DNA of 64,000 nucleotides from Nereocystis luetkeana (GCA_031213475.1 JARUPZ010000014.1:5108556-5172555); one strand, 5' to 3'; positions 42,036 through 55,373 are shown, counted from the stretch's first letter. Numbers and translations: made by a program. Notes: a model not told the origin generated them from the letters alone.

Positions 42036-42132
42036 TTACGGGGGGCTATAGGACGTTCGGTACACACAAAAAACAAATATTCTCCAATATTTGTCAACAC
42101 TAAATTCATGTTTACTATGTTCCCCCGTGATA
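42036..42132. mobile_element. MITE, TATTACGGGGG family, worn copy
   Basis: TTACGGGGGGCTATAG at the left and CTATGTTCCCCCGTGATA at the right, with an AAATATT-containing core. Confidence 0.65.
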
Positions 42133-42847
42133 GGTGCCCCGCAGGCTGCGTTATGTATGTATACTTCAGAAGCAACCTTGGTATTATATTGCTATTAATA
42201 TATGTTTCGAGCATGGTTGCGCTTGTTTCGTCTCTACAACTGAACAGAGCATCCTCGCTTTCAACTCCACGATATACAACCCGTGATTGCACCCATAATA
42301 TGGTGAATATTTCCAGGGTTTTTGGCCGTGGTGCCTGAAGTCGACCACTCGACCGGAACCCTAACCCACCCGAACCCGAACCCGTACACTATGGGGTGAC
42401 CAGTGTTTGGATACTGTGGCTTGTGCAATCTCTTAGTTGATTCAGCCGGCTTGGATGCTGTGCTAGGAAAGACTCTACTTTATAGGCCGATTTGCCCGGC
42501 TCGGGATATTGTTGCTTGGAAAAACGATAGGTTGGTTGGGCCGCTTACAAATCACCCCTTAGCCAATCAATGCGGTATACTGCATATTTTACCACTTCAA
42601 ATCAAACATCACAGTACCAAGCCCTGCAGACTTCGGAACCATTTCCTTGAGTATCCCCGATGACCCGATCGATGGTGCGTGTACACTGGAACTAGAACAA
42701 AGCCAAGCTTCTTCTCCTCCTGAAGAAATAGTCAGACCGATTTTCACACGCAGTGTGCCCTCCGCTGTCAACCACCGACGCCACACACCCCACGCCCCCC
42801 CCACACGCCCATCCTCTCGCTGGCAAAGCTTGAGCAATATCATCACC

Positions 42848-42959
42848 ATGCCTCGTTGGAGCATCGCCTCTTTCTTCGCCTATGGCTTTGCTGACAGGCC
42901 GACCGGGACAACGCCAGGCCTCAGGACGAACGAATCTTCACGCGGGATAATCCAAGAAG
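42848..42959 (+). CDS. Candidate first exon of an unknown gene (block B paralog)
   Basis: ATG followed by a 112-nt frame (MPRWSIASFFAYGFADRP...) ending at AAG|GTGCGT. It has the same length and phase as 442-553, with a mix of synonymous and conservative changes. Family unknown. See the block A entry for alternatives. Confidence 0.4.
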
Positions 42960-45518
42960 GTGCGTACATATATATTTGGCAAGCATGACGGCTGGCTATA
43001 GTTTATCTGTATATATCACCACATACATACATGCAACACCTCTTCTGGGCTCATGAGCAAGCACTTAAGTCTTGAGCAAGAAGACCCGTTCTCTCGTTGG
43101 GCATGATGCTGCTCGAAGGTTATAAGGATACGGGTCGTTAAGACCAGAGGGTGGATACTGGTGATGATGTAGAGAGCCAACTGTATTAGATACAAGCACC
43201 GCCTAACTCGTACGGTAATTAATTACTTTCTCAAACTTTAAAAAAGGACCCAACTCGACACACCTCGCCCAAATAATGACGACATACTCGTAACCATAGG
43301 ATTTACAAACGCAGTCAAACACAATCCCACGAAATGTGCCATGGACTCGGCGACATACACGATGACAAACACTGAAAACGCAAGAGGAATTGCAAAAAAG
43401 ACGAGTCGGTTCGCAGCCGCGCAGCATGTCCCGTCGGGATTACGTGGGCCGGAAAACGCCCATACTGCCGCGATATGGGCCACGGCCGAGTGGTATCAAG
43501 GTCCCTCCGTGGCTGCGTAGTTGGAGGGGTTGGACACGTACGAGGCAAGCTCATTCGATGTTGATAACCGCGCTTGGATATATATTATGCGATACTATTC
43601 GTTGGTTTCTTGTTCGTCAAGTTGTTTTCCAACCACGCAAAACCGTCAGACATTTTACCCTCGTACGGCAGTGTACTGTATTTCATACTTCTATGCAAGT
43701 TGGAGGACGGAATGTTTCGTGGCAGGCAGTGGCAGTCGCCTCCCCGCCTCTCTATGCACGCGTACCGTCGCCTGGGGGAGCGGAAGCTGCCACATTGTCA
43801 GCGCATCTCACAAGGAGCTATATATCACCTTACCGAACCTATTTCTGTCTTTTCCAGACTCACGGTAGCCGAGCCGGTATCCAGTAGGTCGTAGAGGGTT
43901 TTAATCTACTCGACGACTACAGTAGCCTACGCCCGTGTTCACGTAGATCGGTGCCCGGACCAGCGCCTGACATAGCGCCAGCCCTCTTACAAGGGAAGAA
44001 ACCTGAAATCAAGCTCAGTTAGGCTGGTTTCTTTATCACGTGCTCTCGCGAAAGCACGATTTCTTATTCCACGCTTTCTTGTTTTGGCCACGGACAGACG
44101 TTTTCCCTACTGTGGTAGCGAAAAATGAGTAGCCGGTGGTGCGTAGGACCCAGGCCATCAACAGGAGGAGGGGATCAACGTTACTAAATCATTTTGAGGT
44201 AGTTACTAACTACAGTAGGCAGAGAGCTTTCGCGTTTTTGTTGCCAAAGTTTCAAGGCTGGCTTGTTTATGAGTAGTTACGTTCATTTCAGCGGGCCGGT
44301 ACTATATCACAACAGAGTATGTAGCGTCCTCGGTCCCAATTTGACACGTCTCCACCGAACACATGTACGAGTGAAACCAACGACTCATATATATGTATAT
44401 ACGTGCGCCTTAATTTTCTCGGCGGGGGGGTTCTATGTTTGCAGCGAGGCCGTCTCAATCTTCTGCAACAGACACGTCATCATGGGCCTTGCGTCATGAC
44501 CGCGACGGACGTCATTATTGGTGAGTGCATCTCTTTGTCTCCGGCCCAACCCTCCTGCCTGCCGCCGCCACTGCCGCCACCAAGTCGAATTATGTCTGTC
44601 CGCCGGTTCGCGTCTGTTCATCCATTGTAGGAGCAGTGTGGCCAGTGTAAAGCGTGTCACTGCAGTGTCTGTGGATTTCCTGGAGAGCGAGCTGCCTGCA
44701 ACTTCTCATGTATTGTCGATAAAAAGATAAAAGAGCCGATACTGGTAGAAAGTAGGAAATACAGCTATCGTTGGGCAGACGTACTCTAGGCTTGTACAGA
44801 CTACCGCACGTCGAGTGCTTGAAGCACGTTGTTAGTGTGCTGCATGGCCTGAAAGGTGCGCACGAGTACAGAATTTGTACCTGGTATCGTGCTTGAAGGT
44901 CATGGCGCATTCCTGTCGTCTGCGTTCTAGACCAGGTCGGCGGACGAGACACACGGGGGGCAAGGACTGTGTACTTCAAAGCGTGCTTCAAATAAATGCG
45001 CCGTGTGCCTGCGACGCCCGCAGCACGTACACACCGATTTTGCCCAGTCAAGACGATTATTTTTGTTCGCTACTGTGTGCATATGAATCCTTTATCGTAT
45101 TTAGTAAAAAATTGCAGTATTATATATTATACACACATATATATATACATAATTAAAAAAAAACACACACACAGCTAAGCTATATATAATAGCTGTGAGA
45201 TCGAGGATTTCGTTAAAACTCGTATTCGTGCAATCTATGCAGTCCGTGTACGAAGAAGGCACAATCTGCACCGGCTGAGTTCGGTGAACTTGTGTGTGTC
45301 TATATTTGGAACATGAGTAAAGACCAAAATATTTTTCGGCTTGCCACGAGAGGGAACCTACCCCCTCCTCCCCCGGTGTGTAGTGTGTGTTTCATACCTG
45401 TTTTTACTGGCAAATTTACGCTTTTTCTCCGGATACCACCGCCATCACCACTAGTACCAGGTACGTCACAAGCAGTGAGTTCGAGGATTTCGTCGGAAAT
45501 CATCCAGGTAAGCTATAT

Positions 45519-45553
<35 letters not shown>

Positions 45554-46419
45554 ATACTTCGATCACGTGTACTAAGGGTTTATGTGGACTCGTCCAGGAT
45601 ACACATCCCGTATACTCGTATGAGGGCGACAAGATTCGCTTCAGAAGCCGCGCAGAATTCAGGGAGTGTGTGTGTGTCTACCTTCGAAAATTGTGCATTC
45701 GGAAAATTATTTTCCGAGGTTATACGTAGTTTGCCACAGGGGACGGGGGTGGGGGGGGGTGGCTTCCGGTGTGTACTTCATTTCTGGTACTACTGCTTTA
45801 AAAAAATATGTATATATGTACATTTGCACACCATCAACACGACCACTACCGAGCGCGTACTACGGGTCATATATGTAAGTGATATCATGCAGAATGTTTT
45901 TTTGTGCATGAGGAAGACAAAATCTGAAGCAGCAAAATTCGATATACATGTTCATATATATATATATATATATATATATCACTTTACGCGACAAATTCAT
46001 CATTTTTCTCGTTTTGAATAATACGTCAACATCAAGCAGACGGGTACCAAACGTCCGGCAAGGGCGGTGCGTATGAACTGGTGTCGACTATCGTCTCGTG
46101 ATTTTAGCTGTCGTGTGATGTGGGAGAGAGGGCAAGGGTACCAGTGATGATGATCCACAGAAGAAGTGTGACACAGGTGTCTGTGCTTGGCCAAACTCAG
46201 ACGCAGTTCGTGAGACTTCTCTTTTATTAGGAGTGTGCGGCTTGCTCGAAGGGGGCAAGAGACGAGTGAGCAAGGAGGGGGGGGTGGGACGCTGCGGGTG
46301 TTTGAAGACAGAAAAATAATCTGTCTTCAACCGGCTATATTCTACTGAGAAGGAGGCACGCGTCACCCTCAACTGGGGGCACGCGCCACCCTTAACTTCA
46401 AGCGTGCCATCCCGTAAAA

Positions 46420-46690
46420 CCTCAAGTATTGAGGTACTACCATGTAGTGCAACACCCGGTGAGTCCTGTATGAGGATGCTATTTGGAGCAGCACCCGGAG
46501 AACCCTGTATGGGCTCACTATGGATGCTATGTAGTTATACCCCGGGAATTATGTATGGACATAGCATCCTTTTCAGAAGCTACTATGTAGCGAGATACCC
46601 CATGACTTCCGTATGTATGAGCGTAGTAGTACCCTGTATGAAGATAATATTCAGCGCAACGCCCTGTAAGCTCTGTATGAACATATTACG
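46420..46690 (+). repeat. Degenerate minisatellite, ~45-60 bp units
   Basis: Repeats of ATGTAGTGCAACACCCGG-like, CCTGTATGA/GG and ATGCTAT/GT words recur four to five times. A 182-aa frame spans it but starts at GTG and its content follows the repeat, so I do not call a gene. Confidence 0.5.
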
Positions 46691-47694
46691 TACGTATATT
46701 TCTATCTCCTCGGCTATTTTGATACTAGACGTAAGTATCCATTCTGCGATTACAACTATCTTGTTTGCCGACGGTTGGTCTATATACATACTGATGGTTG
46801 GTCTCTACCTGGTGTACTATAAGCCAAGGTACTCTATCACAGTCGACCACGAGAAGCCTCCAGCCGTGTTCTGGTGCGGTTTTGTTTTTTGTGAAGCCTT
46901 GGTCCTGGCCCTTTTGGTGCAGCAGTGCACAGACACACTTTTTCTACCCTAATTCCAAGCAAGTTGTGCCTCAAACGGGGAAGCCCAGTTCTGAAAGAGT
47001 TAAAGATGCCCCCCCAAGAGTAAGGGCCTCCCCGTGCGGCTGCCCTCGTGCTCAAACCGGTAGTCTTCAGGCGGCGAAACTCTTGGGGGGGGAGAGCTCG
47101 GTCACGTCGGGCCGTGTGTGTGAATCACCCGCCCTTGCGTCACGTCTCAACGCGTGTGGCAGCGATCAGCGTTTGCACCTAATCCGCTAAGCATTTGGGG
47201 CTACCCGACCACGTAGGCGATGGGATTCGCCATCGTCAACAGACACAAACAAATGTATAGAGGTGATCCGCGTGTGGGCGCTCTCTTGTCGCGCTGACAG
47301 CGTATTTCGAAAGAGTCGCTTTTATTGTGACACGAATAAGCTTCGGGTACACCCGCTTTCAAATCGCTACCCTCAAGGATGCAAGGTAGCGCACAAACCC
47401 TCGAACCTGTTTTAAAGCCTGATGTTCCCGACAAGGGGGCAAGAGGGGAATAGAGAGGTACACATAAGCAGATGCATCGACATGGGGAAACTCGACGAGA
47501 TCTCCCGAAGCCACAAATACCATGTTTCTAGTGTGCCCCCGGCTTGGTGAGGAGAAACCAGACTCGAAAACTCGTAGATCAAGGGGAGGGGGGGGGGGGT
47601 AATATTGCATGACTTTACGGTACAGCGGCATTGTGATGATTTTCGTGCACACAGTACTCCGAAACCCAATGATTTTCCCTAACGAAGCACTCAC

Positions 47695-47882
47695 AAGCGA
47701 CTGACCATGCGCTTCACCAACCTCGACAAACAGGTTACACCAAACCACTGGCGAGAGGATCTACGACGACCTTCCTGGCCATTAGCCCGCACAATGATCA
47801 CCACCACGAGCACCGTCACCACCGCAGCAGAGGCTACTACTGTGAACGCGGGCGGACTCAACCACGCGATGTGAAGTATCAT
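47695..47882 (-). CDS. Candidate membrane-anchor exon (block B paralog)
   Basis: ATG at 47880-47882. The frame contains the hydrophobic run FTVVASAAVVTVLVVVIIV, then QEGRRRSS and LVKRMVSRL, and stops at a GTGAGT donor (47689-47694). It is the counterpart of 4177-4364, with the frame, hydrophobic helix, basic cluster and donor kept. It would be a single-pass membrane segment with a basic cytoplasmic side. The upstream frame is open to 47990. Confidence 0.4.
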
Positions 47883-48465
47883 ACTGGCGGCCTCCGATGC
47901 GTTCCCCTCGGCACGTCGTCCCCTCCGCGGTAACAGTGCCAAACAACAGATTCCTGGGGCACCGCCACAGGAACTGTGCTTACGGAACACTGCCAGAACC
48001 GGTTCCTAGGAAACTATCGCAGGACCTGTGTCCAATCGCAGGAGCTGTGTCTCTGTAACCGGGCCAGAACGGTTCCTGGGGGACGGCTCCGAGGGGTAAT
48101 TTCTGGCGAACAGTGTCAGGAACAGTTCTTGGGAAGTAGGGTCGGGAGTAATTCCTGAGGAACAACGCCAGGAACGTATCCCGGGCATCCGGGTCGTGAA
48201 CGATTTCCGTATATTATGTCGAATTCACCTCGGTATATATATATATGCCGATGGGGGAATTACACGTACGAATGGCAGACGTGAGATATTGGGTGTTGCT
48301 CAGGTGTACGAGATGATATATCAGCACGATGGTTGTCTTGGAACAATCGCCAGCAGTATTGTTAATTAGTGATAAATCGGTCAGGGTGGACAGGTGATCC
48401 ATACCGCGGACATGACAAGAAGAAACTCCGTTTATGTTCGGAAAGTTTCGTACAGAATCTAGATG

Positions 48466-48575
48466 TAGTACGGCGCACCATACTAAATAGGACCTACAGT
48501 ACACTCAAAAACCTTGATATTTCGCTATTTTCACTCCCAATATTTGGTCCTATTTACTATGGCTCCCCGAAATAG
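48466..48575. mobile_element. MITE, TATTACGGGGG family, in block B only
   Basis: Worn ends TAGTACGGCGCACCATA and CTATGGCTCCCCGAAATA. The core has AATATTTGGTCCTATTTAC. The equivalent point in block A (~4840) has no such insert. Confidence 0.75.
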
Positions 48576-49991
48576 TACAAGGCGAGAAGTGGAATAGGGG
48601 ACTAGGGTACTGCGTCGAAAGCGAGACACAGGGCTAAGGAGGCAACAGTGGCTTGCTTCTGCAGTGCCGGCTTTTGAGTTGGTCGACAATATCTGGTAAG
48701 ATGTAGCCTGAGTGCACCCTGGTAGGTAGCTACAGTACACAGGCTCCGAACGAGAAGCGACGCATATTATAAGCCAGATGTATATGGGGGGAAGCACTGT
48801 TTATGAATGGCTTGAATTACAGGGTAGTGATCTCAGCAAAGTTTTGTTTTTTTACAAGACATTCAAAGTACACGGTGATCAAGATTGACTGGCGAACACT
48901 TTGGCCACAGTTCATGCAGAAGCGATTGGTCAATCGAACTTGATCCCCAATCAGCATTCGTTTGTCGTGCGTGGTCCCGGTCAACTGGGAAGAGCACTTA
49001 CTTGGAGTAGTGGATAGTACGCCGATACATCCCAGGTTCATACAGAAGCATTTTGTAATCCACGGATATATATATATATATGTATTTGTTCGGATCTGGC
49101 GGGTGAGGTTGGGTGGGGAGCGGAGGGAGTGCTATTTCGCTAGCACCTGGTATACTCTACCAGTGAAGTCGGCGTCATTTTGCAGTTAACTGTTCTGAAG
49201 AAATTTGGGCTCGAAGTACAAATCAATCGAATCCTACGGCGGGGATGTGGGCGTTCGAGGGTGGTACACGGGATCGGCATTGCATTGGGCGTGAACGGTA
49301 TACCCAGAAACCTGTCATCGTTAGCTCAAGCGCCTATTATTGAGTCGCTGTGGAGGAACCTGTAGTTGAAATCTGATGTCGATGCCGGAGCGATTGAGGG
49401 TCTCCGACGAACGCCTTCCAGAACTGTGGCATCGTCGGCGTTTCCAACTGTCCGCAGTGTTCACGGCATGTCGATAGCTATAATAATATATTTTGGGTAG
49501 GCTCGTGTTGTTTGTATGTATGTATTGCATGTACGGTCTGTATACCGACCAGAAGATATGTTTTTTACCGGCGACAACCACGAAAGGAGACATTTCAAGC
49601 GCCCTATGCGTGTACATGAATTAAACGCGAAGATTGTTTCCCAATTTTTTTGCTGTTTCGAACGTGGCCGTTCCCGGCCGCTGCCGGTGAGGAATCACAA
49701 CGGTACCTTTCTACGCTGTTAGCACCGAGGCTGTGCCGTGTCCCTCCGTAATCTGACAAAGATATCCGCTCCATATATAGTCGTTGGGTTCGAGCAGAGT
49801 ATGCTCAATGATGACTGTTCAGGTGTGCTTCTTCGAGCACGTGTCCTAAACCAGCAGCCATCAGTAGCAGCCTCAATACGATAGTTTGGTCGATATCTAT
49901 TGTTGGGGTTTCATGCCCATTATTTCTGTACAGTAGCACATTTATTTCAGATGTTTTGCTGTAAGGTTTGTCTTACAACTTCTCTTCGACC

Positions 49992-50195
49992 ATGCCCAGA
50001 TTGATTGTTTCGAGGCAGGCTAGCGAGTGGTGCGTTTTGGTCCTTCAGCCCTCTGTTCGATCTCAGACGTCCTTCCAGGCAATACAACCACTAGAGCTGG
50101 ACCCCAACGCCCGCCCTGCATACGATGCCAGGAAGATGGAAACGAAAGCTAAACCTGAACACGAGCGCCACTCTAACAACCTCTTGTCTCATTAA
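49992..50195 (+). CDS. Small ORF, unknown, with a repeated segment
   Basis: ATG to TAA, 67 aa (starts MPRLIVSRQASEW). Bases 50018-50140 recur at 52272-52405 with the words RSQTS-QAI and ELDP-A-PA-DA-KM kept in frame after one frameshift. Block A has the ATG but a different, truncated frame. Function unknown; it may be part of a decayed exon or repeat. Confidence 0.2.
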   Translation: MPRLIVSRQASEWCVLVLQPSVRSQTSFQAIQPLELDPNARPAYDARKMETKAKPEHERHSNNLLSH

Positions 50196-50512
50196 TATTT
50201 CGGCTCCGAACGAAGTTTAGGTACTTTTTTCCGATATGGCCCGGATCTTGGTTAGGGGAGTTTGTAGATGCTTGCGTGAACGTATCTACGTAAAAAAACA
50301 CCGTGGAAGTCTAATCGAGATTATTTGGCATGCGTATCTGGATTTTCATGCTCCAGGAGAACAAATCTACGGATCTTGCTACATCATTAATATCAGGAGG
50401 TCGCATTACAATCTGGGAGTAAGGATCTTTAGGTGGGTAGGCTGCTCAGGTATTTTGGTTCCTGTTGGGATCAAGGTTCGGGCGAAGACCCAACCCAACT
50501 CCTGACTCGAGC

Positions 50513-50550
50513 CCTAACCCTAACCCTAACCTTAACCCTAACCCTGACCC
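50513..50550 (-). repeat. Interstitial telomere-like tract
   Basis: CCCTAACCCTAACCCTAACC followed by three variant units, i.e. TTAGGG on the minus strand, about six units. Confidence 0.85.
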
Positions 50551-50743
50551 CAAACCGTAACGTAAACGGGCCAAAACTGCGCAGAAACGTGGCTGCGCCG
50601 CGTTTGCATCGGACAAGGATATTTCTCAATTGCGGACGACGTTTCCGAAGTGTAGACCGCGCTACGAGTTTTTCAAGTCAAATACACCCCTAAAGATTCC
50701 TTCCCCCAAATTACTAAACCTACTCCATATCAGCCGACGTACA

Positions 50744-50800
50744 ATAGTATTATTATTATTTCTCTTGCCATCCGACAATGTGCAGCATGATAGTCGATAA
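50744..50800 (-). repeat. Retroposon-like tail, inverted copy
   Basis: Reverse complement of the tail at 26318: TATTATTATTTCTCTTGCCA then TCCGACAATGTGCAGCATGA. Confidence 0.6.
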
Positions 50801-51506
50801 TCGAACACCAAATTCATGAAAATCACCACGAAACCAGAAACATGCATCTGGTCAAAGCAGGAGCGATTATGCCTCGTGGTTCGTTTCCTTCCGGCGTTAC
50901 TTGAGCTCTAGGAAAGTTGATACTTGACATTGGGGATCGCTGCAGTGATTATTGCCCTCCACTTTGAATTTATTCGATGGAATACTAGAGCTACCTCTTG
51001 GGGTCGACTTTGAGAGCTTGATGGTTTTGATAAATAAAACTAATAACAGTACGTCAACTGTGAGTCCAACCGATCGGCAGATGCAAGCTGCGTGAACCGT
51101 TCGCGCGTTTTCCATTATCCCCTAGCGATTGACTACTGGCCAGTGACCTAAACCCTACCAGAGGGTCGACGAGACGATAATACTTAGAGCAGGCCCGACT
51201 TGCAATTGATGTCGGCCAGTATCATTCAGACACTTGAACAGAGGATCGACACGCGAAGGTCGGGGTACACGAGAAAATCGAAAGTTAGTTGGTTTACAAC
51301 AGTTTAGACGTCGCAGGCGCAACAGCACACTGAAACATGTTTGAAATACTCCCTGTATATGTTGCAGCAGATCAGATCTTGACGTACCAGTACATGCGTA
51401 CGTACGTGTTTGTCGGTGAGTCTCACTATCGTACATATTCTTGGCCTCTCCTGCTCTTTAATATCTGAAAAACACAGTAGTATGTACACACCTAACAGAT
51501 TAACAG

Positions 51507-52212
51507 ACAAATCGGAAAAATGGGAACGAAGCCTAAAATGAGAACCAAGCCGTATCTCCAGAACCATGTGTTGTATCAGAGAACCAAAATGATCCTGCGA
51601 AACCCCTTGGCCAGCCCTGTGAGAGGAGCTCGTCAGAACGGTCATGCTCCATCTCGTGCCTTCGGGTGGGCGCAAAAAGCGATATACGCTGGCTCTATTG
51701 TGATTTCTCTAGATTAGATACTGGCTACCGCGGCGATGCCGAGGACTTCCAGCCTGAGCGACAGCTCATTCGAAGGCTGCTGTACAGCCCCACAGGACTG
51801 TCAACTTTTTTTCTTGGAGTTGTACACAATTAGTTTGCTTTCTAAAAAAAAACGTCCGTTCCCATTTTTTGTTTCGTTCCCATAAGATCGGAAAAATGGG
51901 AACAAAATGATCCTGCGAAACCCCTTGGCCAGCCCTGTGAGAGGAGCTCGTCAGAACGGTCATGCTCCATCTCGTGCCTTCGGGTGGGCGCAAAAAGCGA
52001 TATACGCTGGCTCTATTGTGATTTCTCTAGATACTGGCTACCGCGGCGATACCGAGGACTTCCAGCCTGAGCGACAGCTCATTCGAAGGCTGCTGTACAG
52101 CCCCACAGGACTGTCAACTTTTTTTCTTGGAGTTGTACACAATTAGTTTGCTTTCTAAAAAAAACCGTCCGTTCCCATTTTTTGTTTCGTTCCCATTTTT
52201 CAGATTTGTCTA
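51507..52212 (+). mobile_element. Small TIR element D, two nested or tandem copies
   Basis: The left terminus AGACAAATCGGAAAAATGGG (51508) mirrors the right terminus CCCATTTTTCAGATTTGTCT ending at 52212, giving TIRs of about 26 bp. A second internal left-like end lies at 51890, so a copy has been inserted into or fused with another. Each copy carries the element D ORF. Confidence 0.65.
51907..52146 (+). CDS. Element D ORF, copy 3
   Basis: ATG-started, 79 aa (MILRNPLASPVRGARQNGHA...), nearly identical to the C-terminal four-fifths of the ORF at 36536-36838. Function unknown. The neighbouring copy at 51538-51717 is cut short by a TAGAT duplication. Confidence 0.3.
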   Translation: MILRNPLASPVRGARQNGHAPSRAFGWAQKAIYAGSIVISLDTGYRGDTEDFQPERQLIRRLLYSPTGLSTFFLGVVHN

Positions 52213-52974
52213 GGTCCTGTAAGATTGCAGAGGGTGGCCCAATAGCGCAGGGGGTGATGTTCGTGATTTCTGTAGGCAGGCTAGCGAGTGGCGCATTCTG
52301 ATCCTACAACTAACTGTTTGTTCGATCTCAGACGTCCTACCAGGCAATAATACGATCACGAGAGCTGGATCCCAAAGCTCTCCCTGCACACGACGCCAAG
52401 AAGATGGTATCAACACCTCCCCGCCCGCGAAAAACGGTGTTTTGTTCATTTTAGCGCCTACAACTTCAGCGCTGAGTCGTCATTAATTAATGGTGAGAGA
52501 CAAGAAGAAAGAAGTTTCAAATAAACGGATCGTAGAAGTGAATGTTCGGTTAATTTCGGCATCAATCAGCGCCATTGATTGGTGGTTGGTGGAGACCGAA
52601 AAAGCACGTAACGATAAAACTAACGGGTGTAATCTTAAAAAACCGTCGGGATACGAGTAGCCCATTTATTTACTATGCAGTCGGAAACTAGGATTAAATA
52701 ATAATAAGCGGGTTTCCGATCGGTTACGTTTCCGATAGTATTGTGGAGTAGTTACCCTTCTTCTTGTCGTTCGTCGAATCGAATGTACGGAGGTTTTGGT
52801 TTTTTTCTGGAGATGTTTGGCGTAAGGGAGTGGCTTTCAATAGATTGACTATGAATAGCTCCAAGAAAAAAAGGGTACGTAGGACATGTGGAAGTCTGTT
52901 CGAAACTGCTTCGACGTAATGCTCGTGGGGTCAGAGAAGTCTTCAACTTCTAGCAGCTGCGCCCAACCACATAC

Positions 52975-53088
52975 CCATGCTGATGTCTCCCTCCTTCCTC
53001 GAGCAGCGTGGTGTGAGCTCCACGCGCTGGGTGTTCTCCTCCATGTCGTCCTCGAGCCCATCGCGGGCGCTGGGTTTCTTCGAGAGCG
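52975..53088 (-). CDS. Candidate internal exon, unknown
   Basis: Minus strand: CTGGCTGTTTAG acceptor, then 37 codons rich in charged residues (LSKKPSARDGLEDDMEEN...), then ATGG|GTATGT donor. Composition and both splice sites look real. No homolog or partner exon was identified. Confidence 0.3.
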
Positions 53089-53279
53089 CTAAACAGCCAG
53101 CACAGCAATTACCAAAAGGTCATCGACACCGCGCACTTCGGCCACCGGGTGCTGTCACCTGCTACTACTGACGGCAGTAGATAAGGATGTATCACGCTGA
53201 CTGGCGCGGAGAAACAGCAGAAGTGACAGCGGCCAAGCCAGTGAAGCCGATGGTGTGGTATTGGATATTGTCGTATGTC

Positions 53280-53761
53280 GTGTGTTGTTGTGTCACGGTG
53301 GGGATCAAATGATCCGAGGGGTTTCCAGAAGGGTACACGGCGTGAGGCAAAGGGGAGAGTGCGAAATGAACCCGGAGACTGTGGGGATGTGAGCAGATGG
53401 TTACAATCTTTGTCTACCCCCTCAGCTTCTGATATATATTCCTGTTGCCGGCAGTTTTCTGCTACAACAGAAAAGTACCGACTGTAGCAACTAGGAGATG
53501 GCTCAGGCGTACGTTCCGCAGGCCGTGTGGTACAACGGGAATGCAGGTGGCAGTCTTTGCAACGAACTGAAAGAGCTTGAGCGTGTGAATGAGTGCCAGA
53601 CTGCATATATCCCTGTTTGTTCTGAGAGAAAAATGATACATTATGTTTTGGAGTGTGAGTATATTCGAGCAGCCTTGCGAGGAACATAAGCTACATCGGC
53701 CGGAGAGCCCGACGATACTACGCCATCAGGTATGGCACGCGCACCGCTCGACTCTGTGACA
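53280..53761 (+). mobile_element. Decayed LTR related to the 5439 element
   Basis: Shares GATCCGAGGGGTTTCCAG, GATGGCTCAG, ACAACGGGAATGCAGG-like and GGCACGCGCACCGCTCG words in order with the intact LTR. It ends TGTGACA followed by TGG, the same LTR/PBS junction. Confidence 0.8.
53498..53689 (+). CDS. Small ORF inside the relic LTR, 63 aa
   Basis: ATG to TAA, starting MAQAYVPQAVWYNGNAGGSL. It is homologous in frame to the 53-aa ORF of the intact LTR over about 25 residues, then diverges. Retention of an open frame in a decayed copy is suggestive but weak evidence of function. Confidence 0.25.
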   Translation: MAQAYVPQAVWYNGNAGGSLCNELKELERVNECQTAYIPVCSERKMIHYVLECEYIRAALRGT

Positions 53762-54937
53762 TGGTCTCCAATCCGGTAGCATTGTTTGCGCCTGCAACCA
53801 CCGTGGAACGCCTGAAGAGGACCCTCTGGGCAGGCTCTCTATTCTATGGTGCTCCTGCGGGTTGATGTTACTCGTGCTGGTTGAGGTATCAGATTCTCCG
53901 GAGGTGTGAGGCGTTTCTTTTCTCAGGTTCCTTACTGGGTAGACGCGCACCTGGTATATTTCAATACACCACAGCTAATAAGTAGCGACGCCACGCTAGC
54001 CGATTACACCACTCATGAACGGGACATATTAGTGCGGGCATTCGGCCACGGCTGCCTACGGGATGCGGCGGGCTTGCTGCCCGTCCGCGTGTCGCTCGAC
54101 GCCGTGGCTCCCGAGTTTTCACAGAGATATGATAGCACAGTGCTGACGGAGGATGGCCACCGCAGAGGCGATGGCTAGCCCCGAATCCATAGTCTGCGTC
54201 GTGACAGGTGCAGCACGAGTGAAAAAGGGCTGAGTCCACCCCCCTCGAGAGAGGGGCCGCGTAATAGGAGTCGTTTAGCAGAGTCCGGGCTCTCAGAGAT
54301 CCGGTATGCACGAGTGTGGGTAAATGAGAGCTGCCCCCCCCCCCTCCGCAAGGGGTGGTGGCTTACGCCTTGTTTAGCGGAGTCCGGACTCCGCTGAGCT
54401 TCGGTATGCGTGAGTGTAGTAGCCCCACACACTCATTTCATGTGTTCAACGCAGGTCTGTTTAGTGGATAAATGTATCCTGCAGTCTGCTGCGGCACATA
54501 GTCTCTTTCTAGTTCGCAGCGCCCACCCCTCGTCACACTTGAGCTTTGCAAACTCAGGCGAGGGAGGGGGGCTAGTCACGGCGCCCCGCTAACTCAAGTA
54601 AGGTCCCTCATACGGATCACACTAAATCATATATACCGGATATAAATCATAAGGAATAGACAGCACCCGAGCAGTGAACCGCACGCTCGTGAATAACACA
54701 GGCACCGTAATATTTTCAACGGCAATTTACACAACGATTTACCTATTACGCTAGCCAGCAACAACGCGAGGCAATACTCCCACACGAGGCATGAGATCAG
54801 CCCCCTTCGTACGACAGCGAGAGACAGAGGCGAAAGGGCAGGGGCGTGAGAGGAATCGAGGAAAGGCCGTACGGTCAGTTTGCTCGCCAAAGGGCCCTGC
54901 AGAGAAAGGCAGGGGTACGAGAAGAGACGAGTAGGAT
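53762..54937 (+). mobile_element. Relic retrotransposon leader
   Basis: Matches 5989-7900 of the intact element in order (for example GCCAGCCCCGAATCC..., GTAGCCCCACACACTC, CAGCGCCTACCCCTCG-like words). No gag or pol remains after it. Confidence 0.7.
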
Positions 54938-55373
54938 ACGCTGATGACCGCACCACCTACCGAATGAACGTCGCTAGAGCCGTCTACAAGCCGCATATTT
55001 CGTATCCATGTTAGATGCCCCCTCGTGTACGAAAGCGTATGCAGTCGTGCAGGAACTCCCAGCGTGCGAGATGCCTTATCGCAGTAAGTAGGTATCATAC
55101 GTTTGCATGCACGGGTCGCTGTCCGCTCGCTTGTTTTAGTGCTTCGTATGTATAATACGCTGCTGACGGCACCACCTACCGCATGAACGTCGCTAGACCC
55201 GTCCACGGGCTGAATATTTCGTATCCATGCTTGATTCCTACTCGTGTACGGAAGCGCCTGCAGTCGTACAGAAACCAGCGGCATGCGAGATACTTCATCT
55301 CAGCAAATAGGTATCATACTGCTGCAAGTACGGGTCGCTGTCGCTCGCTCGTTGTAGTGATTCGATTTTGGAC
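54938..55373 (+). repeat. 219-bp tandem duplication
   Basis: Two units starting ACGCTG[A/C]TGAC[C/G]GCACCACCTACCG. It sits where the intact element has its 280-bp array, although the unit sequence differs. Confidence 0.8.

Larger units (their letters stand above)
42592..50020. repeat. Segmental duplication block B
   Basis: Colinear, diverged partner of block A (60-5438 plus 16691-18660). It lacks the LTR retrotransposon and the ~1.1 kb insertion of block A, but carries its own MITE at 48466 and AT microsatellites at about 45510-45550 and 45955-45980. Confidence 0.8.

Noticed and set aside
46404-46952. 182-aa frame as a membrane protein gene
   Set aside because: Starts at GTG and the first half follows a minisatellite; no paralog support.
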